NCBI GenBank assembly: GCA_050247075.1
Contig: JBFWUW010000109.1
Coordinates: 1-15,986, forward strand
Direction: 5' to 3'
DNA length: 15,986 bases
Source: JBFWUW01 sp050247075
GTDB taxonomy: Bacteria > Planctomycetota > Planctomycetia > Pirellulales > JBFWUW01
The position numbers were made by a program, and so were the translations under genes. Shown here in pieces: positions 1 to 5,339 of the stretch (position 1 is its first letter; every line of letters starts with the position of its first letter). Below the pieces are notes generated by a model. The model worked only from the letters and a program-made list of their open reading frames with translations. It had not been told where the DNA came from and ran no database searches.

Positions 1-381
1 AACGAGCGTCAGTACCCACTCCCCCCGCGCCCGGCGAGAGGCCATAGCCAAACAGAGAACCGGGCCAAATGCCCAACGATTGATACCAGCCATGTCTGCC
101 ATTACGTGAACGGAGAAGTTGTACCGAGGCTGCCGCATTTGCCTCGATGTCGCACAATAGTTTAACGCGCCGGCGGCTGCCTGGGTGCGTGGTGAAGTCG
201 AGGAGTACATAACGCCGTTGGAGTATAATCGTCCTCCAGCTTGGTAAGAGCAGTACACCAACCCCGTGAAGCTGTCGCTGGCTGCGGTGCTCGCGGTGCT
301 TTTTGGTTGCCTGGGGCGAGTGTGATACGAAGAACTCACCCTGCTGTCAAGCGGGCGCGAATTGTTAATAGGTGGCCGACT
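1..381. other. Degraded or non-coding region with a lipoprotein-like leader
   Basis: I see no intact gene here. A perfect TATAAT at 224-229 lies upstream of a 19-codon GTG-started frame at 266-325. That frame begins KLSLAAVLAVLFGC, which resembles a bacterial lipoprotein signal peptide with its lipobox Cys, and then stops almost at once. No good -35 accompanies the TATAAT and the Shine-Dalgarno is weak (AAGAG near 246-250). The likeliest reading is the 5' end of an exported-protein gene broken by the mobile-element remnant that follows. Chance is also possible for so short a frame. The open frame running from 241 into the tRNA has no recognisable protein before codon 382. Confidence 0.35.
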
Positions 382-567
382 ATGTTGTTAAACGATGTCT
401 TTGAAAAGTTCGTTCAAAACAGTCCCGTGTCTGTCATGGTGCGAGGTACACTCGAGCACGCCCTGCCCGCCGCGTTTGTAAATGAAGTCGTCGAACAGAC
501 CGCCGAGAAACAATACGAACGCCACCTGCTGTTCTCGAAAGTCGTCGATCTGCTGGGCAGCGTCGTC
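382..567 (+). pseudogene. Transposase N-terminal fragment (IS4-like DDE type)
   Basis: From the ATG at 382 about 62 codons read as the N-terminus of a planctomycete-type DDE transposase: an MLLNDVFEKF start, then SPVSVMVRGTLEHAL, then EKQYERHLLFSKVVDLL. From memory this matches the amino-terminal helical region found in many transposase copies in planctomycete genomes. After residue ~62 the match is lost and the frame runs on meaninglessly into the antisense of the tRNA. The DDE catalytic core is absent, so it cannot transpose. I could not identify terminal inverted repeats. The family call rests on recall and could not be searched. The fragment status is clear because a transposase of this kind would be several hundred residues long. 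Confidence 0.6.
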
Positions 568-568
568 G

Positions 569-730
569 GGCACAATGAACGCTGGCACGCTGTCTGCCGA
601 CGCCTTGCAGGCCCTAATGCCGGACAAGGACTACCAGACGACCCTGCATTTCATCAACATGGCCCGTCAGTTGAACCCCGCCGTGGCCAACCTATACGTG
701 CCGACGCTGGTCGTGGCCGCTGGCGGTTAG
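569..730 (+). pseudogene. Unassigned C-terminal protein fragment
   Basis: In a different frame from the transposase fragment, the sequence from about 569 (first ATG 575) to the TAG at 728-730 gives a protein-like segment of about 51 residues, including ALQALMPDKDYQTTLHFI and MARQLNPAVANLYVP, ending in TLVVAAGG. The composition is balanced rather than Arg/Pro-rich as in shadow frames. I do not recognise the family. It looks like the 3' end of an unrelated gene joined to the transposase by deletion, or possibly the far half of the gene whose leader lies at 266-325. There is no Shine-Dalgarno before the ATG at 575, so it is probably not a functional small gene. Confidence 0.3.
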
Positions 731-776
731 TCGTGGAGTGCTTATGGAGTGATGGACCACCGCAGTCGACCAACCA

Positions 777-811
777 CCCAAAAGAAAAGCCCCGCAAGTT
801 CTTGCAGGGCT
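777..811 (-). terminator. Intrinsic terminator of tRNA-His
   Basis: On the minus strand just past the tRNA 3' end, AGCCCTGCAAG and CTTGCGGGGCT form an 11-position hairpin (811 down to 788) with one G-U wobble and a very tight loop. It is followed by the T-rich run TTTTCTTTT. This is a classic rho-independent terminator placed about 15 nt after the mature tRNA end. Confidence 0.88.
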
Positions 812-825
812 TAAGCTTGCAACAG

Positions 826-900
826 GGTGGCTTATGGGACTTGAACCCACGACCCCCAGATCCACAATCTGGTGCTCTAACCAACTGAGCTAAAGCCACC
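826..900 (-). tRNA. tRNA-His (GTG anticodon)
   Basis: The minus strand folds as a full cloverleaf. The acceptor strand GGTGGCT pairs with AGCCACC, the D arm is GCTC...GAGC, the anticodon stem CCAGA/TCTGG encloses the loop TTGTGGA with anticodon GTG, and the T arm is GTGGG-TTCAAGT-CCCAT. The extra 5' G (G-1) opposite C73, the hallmark of tRNA-His, is encoded in the DNA. The 3' CCA is not encoded (the next bases are CTG), so it must be added by CCA-adding enzyme. The gene has its own promoter and terminator, so it is a monocistronic tRNA unit. Confidence 0.97.
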
Positions 901-916
901 GTAAGGCTGTACGTTC

Positions 917-945
917 AATATAGTTCCGCCCCGCCACACGGTCAA
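917..945 (-). promoter_or_regulatory. Sigma70-type promoter of tRNA-His
   Basis: On the minus strand TTGACC (945-940) and TATATT (922-917) are separated by exactly 17 nt, close to the housekeeping consensus. The predicted start point near 910 leaves a leader of about 10 nt before the tRNA 5' end at 900. The spacer contains a GC-rich run. Confidence 0.8.
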
Positions 946-963
946 TTGGAGGGAAGGGAACGG

Positions 964-990
964 CGAAAGGACGAAAGCGAAAGTCGAAAG
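964..990. repeat. Four copies of CGAAAG
   Basis: The hexamer CGAAAG occurs at 964-969, 972-977, 978-983 and 985-990, giving a purine-rich tract upstream of the tRNA-His promoter. No role is evident. It may be simple low-complexity drift in the 144-nt space between the tRNA and the next gene. Confidence 0.5.
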
Positions 991-1044
991 ACGGAGGTAT
1001 ATAGGTTTGACCACAGAAAACTGAAATCTAAACACCTTCCCCTA

Positions 1045-1521
1045 TCAATCACAGCCGTCGCCGATAAATTTGTTCCCCAGGAAGCCATTCAGCGCGCGGG
1101 CAAAGCTCCCATTGGCTAAGGCCGCGGCGAATTCGGAAAGGTCGGTGTAGAGTATGTGGCTGAGGTATTTGACGGCCCAGTTGTGCGATAGGGGGCTAAT
1201 CGCCACAACCACCCGGCCGGCCTGGTGGGCTTCCCACATTTCGATGGCGGTCCCCATCGAGGCTTGTGGAACGACGGCCAGCAGTATGTCTACGTCGCGG
1301 CACATGCGGTTGTGGCCTAAGAAGACCTCACGGCCGCGGGCGTCGTCGTAGTTGACCGAGTCGGCATGGCCGGCCAGTGGATCGTAAACCTCTACCCGCG
1401 GCAAGTGCCGGGCGAGCAATGCTTTAATCTCACCTCGATAGTCCTGGTTGTGCAGCGTCAGGGCCAGGTGCGATCCTTGCATGATGCCCGCGAGAAACAA
1501 GCGTAGCGGCATAAATTCCAT
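1045..1521 (-). CDS. Nucleoside 2-deoxyribosyltransferase-like protein
   Basis: This is a 158-residue cytosolic protein with no signal peptide. The first strand, LRLFLAGIMQGS (residues 6-17), is typical of the nucleoside 2-deoxyribosyltransferase fold. It is followed by VEVYDPL (43-49), NRMCRDVDILLAVVP (71-85) and GTAIEMWEAHQAG (90-102), where Glu94 occupies the position of the family's catalytic glutamate in the GTxxE signature. Known members cleave or transfer the N-glycosidic bond of (deoxy)nucleosides, and related ones act on nucleotide-type substrates. The substrate here cannot be predicted. Starts are possible at TTG 1527, ATG 1521 and ATG 1512. None has a clear Shine-Dalgarno, and 1521 or 1512 best fits the fold starting at LRLFLAG. 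A TAGAAT -10-like box (minus, 1573-1568) could drive it. It is transcribed towards tRNA-His, with its own 3' gap. Confidence 0.62.
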   Translation of the reverse strand: MEFMPLRLFLAGIMQGSHLALTLHNQDYRGEIKALLARHLPRVEVYDPLAGHADSVNYDDARGREVFLGHNRMCRDVDILLAVVPQASMGTAIEMWEAHQAGRVVVAISPLSHNWAVKYLSHILYTDLSEFAAALANGSFARALNGFLGNKFIGDGCD

Positions 1522-1718
1522 CGGCAAAGAGGGAGAGCAAACGAAATCAACGATAAGCCATGCCTCGATTCTAACAGGCCGCTAGAAACCCCATGACGGG
1601 TGTGCTTAATTCGCACATCATCCTTCAGCCTCTTGCCCTCATCCTTTTCTTCCGCGGGGGGTGTCTTGAAGGGGCCACCGCCTCTACAATTTCGACATTG
1701 GCGGTAAGGCTTTACATG

Positions 1719-1739
1719 GGGGCCGCGGTTGCCGGCCCC
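1719..1739 (+). promoter_or_regulatory. Stem-loop just upstream of the di-haem peroxidase RBS
   Basis: GGGGCCG (1719-1725) and CGGCCCC (1733-1739) form a perfect 7-bp GC stem around a 7-nt loop. It ends 11 nt before the RBS GAGGAAA (1751-1757 region) of the next gene. No T-run follows, so it is not an intrinsic terminator. A role in leader stability or translation control is possible but unproven. A TACAAT -10-like box lies at 1685-1690 without a well-spaced -35. Confidence 0.4.
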
Positions 1740-1765
1740 GCTTGATTCACCGAGGAAATACTTCG

Positions 1766-3208
1766 ATGCAAAAGACCCGCTTGTTCTGGCTGCTTTGCGG
1801 CTGTGTAACAGTTTGTTGGACCCTGGCTGGTTGCCGTTCCGAGCCGCCCCAGCCCTCGCCTAAGCCGCAAGCCAAGCCCGACGCCCCGGCTGATACGGCG
1901 GTCGATCCTACCGTCGATGACTTGCCGCAAGTTGACGGCGAGGGCACGCTGCCCGATGCGCCGGCTGACGAGCCTGCTTCGGGACCAGAAGACGACATGC
2001 CTGCCGATGAAGAATCAACTGATGAAGAACCAACCGGCACGGGTCAAGCCGCGGACGAACCATCGGGACCAGTCATGCTCGGTTCGTCAGAACTGGTTGC
2101 TGGCATCCCTGGTGAAGGCCCGTTGTCGGAGGAAGACATTCAAGCCTGGCTGGACGACCCGCGGAACCACGAACCGCTCGATTTTGAACTTCCGCTGGGA
2201 CTGGCCGCGGGGGCCTCGCAAGTCAAGGGGCTGGATGAAAACCCACTGACGCGGGCCAAGATTGAACTGGGCCGCCAACTCTATTTTGATACACGGCTCT
2301 CCGCCGACAACACGGTAAGCTGCGCAAGCTGCCACCACCCCGACGAAGGCTGGGCCAAACATACGCAGTTTGGCATTGGCATCAACGAGCAGCAGGGGGG
2401 GCGAAACTCGCCGGTGAGTTTCAATCGCATCTTGAGCGACTTGCAATTTTGGGATGGGCGTGCCGGCTCGCTGGAAGAACAAGCCATCGGCCCCATTGCC
2501 AATCCCATAGAAATGGGCAACACGCACGAAGCCTGCGTCGAGTCCATCGCCGCCATCCCCGGCTACCGCATGCAGTTCGAGAAGATCTTTGGCGGCCTGA
2601 CGATCGAGCATGTGGGACAAGCTCTGGCCTCGTTTGAGCGGGCCATTGTCACCAGCCCCTCGCCCTTCGACTACTACGAGCAACTGCGGGCGTATCTGTC
2701 GCAAGACCTGGATACCCTGGAGGAAGACGATCCCGATCTCTACGCCGACTACCTCAACGCCAAGGCCGCCTCGGAGGAGCACGCAATCTCCGAAAGCGCC
2801 ATCCGCGGGCGCGACCTTTTCTTCAGCGACAAGGCCAAATGCACGGCGTGCCACGTTGGGCCCAATCTCACCGATGAAAAGTATCACAATATCGGCGTCG
2901 GCATGATGGCGGAAAACCCCGACCTGGGCCGTTATGAAGTCACCAAGGAAGACAAGGATAGGGGTGCCTTCAAGACGCCTACGATACGTAATGTGGAAAT
3001 GACCGGCCCCTATATGCACGACGGCAGCCAAAAGACGTTGGAGGAAGTCGTCGAGTTCTACGCCAAGGGGGGGCACCCCAACGAGCACCTCGACGAAAAG
3101 CTCAAGAAGCTCGATTTGACCGACCAGGACAAGAAGGATCTCGTGGAATTCATGAAAGCCTGCACGGGCGATTTCCCCACGGTCAACGCCGCCCGATTGC
3201 CTGAATAA
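1766..3208 (+). CDS. Lipoprotein di-haem cytochrome c peroxidase (MauG/CCP family)
   Basis: This 480-residue exported protein belongs to the bacterial di-haem peroxidase family, which reduces H2O2 or carries out haem-based oxidations in the periplasm. The start ATG at 1766 has GAGGAAA about 8 nt upstream; an in-frame TTG at 1742 is less likely. Residues 1-23 are a lipoprotein signal with lipobox LAGC (Cys23). Residues ~24-100 are a Pro/Asp/Glu/Ala-rich spacer that would hold the enzyme away from the membrane. The catalytic part has two haem sites, C186-A-S-C-H190 and C359-T-A-C-H363. It also has the family segment FWDGRAGSLEEQA with Glu249 in NPIEMGN, the usual catalytic glutamate region, and GPYMHDGS (415-422). 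In the segment EEVVEFYAKGG, Tyr432 sits where I expect the distal ligand of the second haem, as in MauG-like members, rather than the Met of classical peroxidases; this alignment is from memory. It heads a three-gene plus-strand cluster, 20 nt before the esterase gene. The electron donor and physiological substrate are unknown. Confidence 0.9.
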   Translation: MQKTRLFWLLCGCVTVCWTLAGCRSEPPQPSPKPQAKPDAPADTAVDPTVDDLPQVDGEGTLPDAPADEPASGPEDDMPADEESTDEEPTGTGQAADEPSGPVMLGSSELVAGIPGEGPLSEEDIQAWLDDPRNHEPLDFELPLGLAAGASQVKGLDENPLTRAKIELGRQLYFDTRLSADNTVSCASCHHPDEGWAKHTQFGIGINEQQGGRNSPVSFNRILSDLQFWDGRAGSLEEQAIGPIANPIEMGNTHEACVESIAAIPGYRMQFEKIFGGLTIEHVGQALASFERAIVTSPSPFDYYEQLRAYLSQDLDTLEEDDPDLYADYLNAKAASEEHAISESAIRGRDLFFSDKAKCTACHVGPNLTDEKYHNIGVGMMAENPDLGRYEVTKEDKDRGAFKTPTIRNVEMTGPYMHDGSQKTLEEVVEFYAKGGHPNEHLDEKLKKLDLTDQDKKDLVEFMKACTGDFPTVNAARLPE

Positions 3209-3221
3209 CTTGTTCGCCTGA

Positions 3222-3255
3222 GGAGAACGTGGAGCCTTGGAGAATGTGGAGCCTT
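3222..3255 (+). repeat. 17-nt tandem duplication over the esterase start
   Basis: GGAGAACGTGGAGCCTT (3222-3238) is followed directly by GGAGAATGTGGAGCCTT (3239-3255), 16 of 17 bases identical. The single difference, C to T, creates the ATG at 3244. Each copy carries a GGAG Shine-Dalgarno core, so the duplication multiplies ribosome-binding sites: GGAG 3231-3234 for ATG 3244 (9-nt spacer) and GGAG 3248-3251 for ATG 3259 (7-nt spacer). Confidence 0.9.
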
Positions 3256-4227
3256 ATCATGGGTTGGTTGCAAATCGCTGCTCTGGCTGGGCTGTTGTGC
3301 TTGCTGCCGGCCAGCCAGATGGGGAGGGCCACTGACGTGCCCATGCCGCCTGTCGCGGGGGTCTTCAAGATGGAAATCAAGTCCGGCGGCTACGACCGCG
3401 TGGCCCATGTGCATTTGCCCAAGGGATACACGGCGAACAGCAAGCCGCCCGTTGTGCTGGCTCTGCACGGTGCCGGCGGTAACGGCCCGATGATGCTAGA
3501 CCGCAACGGCTGGGGACCGAAGGCGGACAGCGAGGGCTTCATCGTCGTGGCCCCGACCGGGCTGGGGGCTTTCCCCAGGCTGGCCGCCGATTTCAAGGCC
3601 AACCCCAACGTGTGGAACTCCGGCCAATTGAATGCCCGGTCGCCCAGAGCCAGTATCGACGATGTCAAGTTCATCGCCGAACTGCTCGACGAGCTCAAAA
3701 AAACGGTCTCTTACGATGAACAGCGGGTGTTCGTCACGGGACATTCCAACGGCGCGGGCATGACCTTTCGCCTGGGTGCCGAACTGCCGGAGCGGTTTTC
3801 CGCGCTGGCGGCCGTGTCTGGCATGCTGGCCGTGAAAGACCCTAAACCCAAGCGGCCGTTGCCCACGCTGTATATCATCGGCACGGTCGATCCCTTGCAG
3901 CCGTTGGCGGGCGGAGAAGTCTCGTTGCCTTGGGGCAAGCGGACCAACGTCCCCGTCTCGGACTATCTGACAAACTGGGCCAAGGCAATCGGCTGTTCGA
4001 CGGAGCCCAAAACGCTTTCGAAAGCCGACAGCCTGAAAAAACAAGAGTATCCCTCGCTCCAGCCCGACGGCCCCACTTTGACGGCGATCTACATTGAAGG
4101 ACACGGCCACGAGTGGCCGGGGGGCAATTCGGGCCTGCCCGAACGGATCATCGGCCCCAAGACCAACAAGCTCAACGCCGTCGATACGATCTGGGATTTC
4201 TTTCAAAGCCAGTTGCCAGAAGAGTGA
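3244..4227 (+). CDS. Secreted PHB-depolymerase/feruloyl-esterase-like hydrolase
   Basis: This is an alpha/beta-hydrolase of the LpqC/polyhydroxybutyrate depolymerase group (327 residues from ATG 3244). The N-terminus is a hydrophobic signal segment (roughly residues 1-28, ending near LLPASQMGRA), so the enzyme is exported. The fold landmarks are the oxyanion-loop LHGAGGNG (74-81), nucleophile elbow TGHSNGAG with Ser168, acid GTVDPLQP with Asp216, and the group's C-terminal EGHGHEWPGG with catalytic His289. Such enzymes cleave ester bonds in polyesters, feruloylated polysaccharides or acetylated substrates; which one cannot be said here. Three in-frame starts compete: GTG 3229 (AGGAG only 3 nt upstream), ATG 3244 and ATG 3259, all within the tandem duplication. 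It lies 20-35 nt after the peroxidase gene and 21 nt before the radical SAM gene start at 4249, so co-transcription is likely. Confidence 0.85.
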   Translation: MWSLIMGWLQIAALAGLLCLLPASQMGRATDVPMPPVAGVFKMEIKSGGYDRVAHVHLPKGYTANSKPPVVLALHGAGGNGPMMLDRNGWGPKADSEGFIVVAPTGLGAFPRLAADFKANPNVWNSGQLNARSPRASIDDVKFIAELLDELKKTVSYDEQRVFVTGHSNGAGMTFRLGAELPERFSALAAVSGMLAVKDPKPKRPLPTLYIIGTVDPLQPLAGGEVSLPWGKRTNVPVSDYLTNWAKAIGCSTEPKTLSKADSLKKQEYPSLQPDGPTLTAIYIEGHGHEWPGGNSGLPERIIGPKTNKLNAVDTIWDFFQSQLPEE

Positions 4228-4248
4228 ACGCGGCTTCGAGGCATGACG

Positions 4249-5325
4249 ATGGAGCACTTGCCCGACAACGCCACGCAGGCTGTTTTCAACCCGCCCAATC
4301 GGTTCGAGCAGCGGCACGTCGAGGCCGATTGGGAGCATCTGGAATGGGACCAGGAGCATCTGGCCGAAGCAGGCCGCTGGAAGGCAGAATACCTGCCCGA
4401 CGGGTCGCGCTCCATCGTCTCGGAAAACGACTCGCCCGACCTCCCCTTTCGCTACAGCGTCAACCCTTATCGCGGTTGCTTGCACGGCTGCTCTTATTGC
4501 TACGCCAGAAACAGCCACGAGTATTTGGGCTATAGCGCCGGGCGGGACTTTGAGACCAAGATCATCGTCAAGCACGATGCTCCGCGACTGCTGAGAGAGT
4601 TTCTGGCCCGCCCAGCCTGGCAGCCGGAGATCATCAATTTCTCCGGCGTGACCGATTGCTACCAACCGGCGGAACGGCGGTTTTACCTCACGCGTGAGTG
4701 CCTGCGGGTAGCCCTGGAGTGCCGCCAGCCGGTCAGCATTATCACTAAGAACGCGCTGGTGGTCCGCGATCTCGATGTGTTGCGAGCGATGGCGGCCCGC
4801 AATCTGGTGCATGTCTTTCTGTCGATCAACTCGCTCGATCCGGAACTGGCCCGCGAAATGGAACCCCGAACGAGCATCCCCGCCGCCCGGTTGCGGGCCG
4901 TGCGGACCTTGGCCGATGCCGGCGTGCCGGTGGGGGTGATGGCAGCGCCGGTTGTCCCCGGCCTGAACGACGTTGAGCTCCCCGCCGTGCTGGCGGCGGC
5001 CCAACAGGCCGGGGCGGGCGTGGCGCGGTTCATTCTGCTGCGACTGCCGTTGACGGTCGAACCCGTTTTCCTGGAATGGCTGCGGCGGACGTGGCCCGAC
5101 AAGGCCGAGAGCGTCGAGCAGCGCATCCGCGATACCCGCCGCGGCCAGCTCAATTCCTCCGCCTGGGGCGAACGCATGCGCGGCAGCGGCGAAATCGCCG
5201 AGCAAATCGGGCGGCTCTTTCAAATGTTCGCCCGCAAGTACGAACTTGACGGCACCTTGCCATCGCTCGATTTCAGCCAGTTCCAGCCACCAACGCCGTC
5301 GTCCGGGCAAATGCGGCTGTTCTAG
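4249..5325 (+). CDS. PA0069-family (SplB-like) radical SAM protein
   Basis: This is a 358-residue radical SAM enzyme. The [4Fe-4S] motif is C77-LHG-C81-SY-C84 within NPYRGCLHGCSYCYAR, the form typical of the PA0069/COG1533 group related to spore photoproduct lyase. After it come FSGVTDCYQPAERRF, SIITKNALVVRDLDVL and HVFLSINSLD, the conserved segments of this group, and an Arg-rich C-terminal third. The group is widespread, but its reaction is not established to my knowledge; resemblance to SplB suggests action on DNA or a nucleotide. Both ATG 4243 and ATG 4249 are possible. GAGG at 4238-4241 is only 1 nt from the first but 7 nt from the second, so I chose 4249. It is the last gene of the cluster with the peroxidase and esterase. 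It converges on glpD with 14 nt between stops and no visible terminator. Confidence 0.9.
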   Translation: MEHLPDNATQAVFNPPNRFEQRHVEADWEHLEWDQEHLAEAGRWKAEYLPDGSRSIVSENDSPDLPFRYSVNPYRGCLHGCSYCYARNSHEYLGYSAGRDFETKIIVKHDAPRLLREFLARPAWQPEIINFSGVTDCYQPAERRFYLTRECLRVALECRQPVSIITKNALVVRDLDVLRAMAARNLVHVFLSINSLDPELAREMEPRTSIPAARLRAVRTLADAGVPVGVMAAPVVPGLNDVELPAVLAAAQQAGAGVARFILLRLPLTVEPVFLEWLRRTWPDKAESVEQRIRDTRRGQLNSSAWGERMRGSGEIAEQIGRLFQMFARKYELDGTLPSLDFSQFQPPTPSSGQMRLF

Positions 5326-5339
5326 AACTGGAACTCACT

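Noticed and set aside
241..888. A 215-codon plus-strand open frame as one gene
   Set aside because: Only codons from 382 to about 567 resemble a protein (transposase). The end runs antisense through the tRNA-His gene and terminator.
964..990. The CGAAAG copies as a CRISPR or iteron array
   Set aside because: The repeats are only 6 nt, unevenly spaced, and have no spacers or replication gene nearby.
2087..3088. A 333-codon open frame on the minus strand opposite the di-haem peroxidase
   Set aside because: The peroxidase on the plus strand has both haem motifs and the lipobox; the antisense frame has no domain signature.
3496..5310. A 604-codon open frame on the minus strand, antisense to the esterase and radical SAM genes
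   Set aside because: It is Arg/Gly/Gln-rich without recognisable motifs and lies opposite two well-supported enzymes with intact catalytic motifs. It is a by-product of GC-rich codon use.
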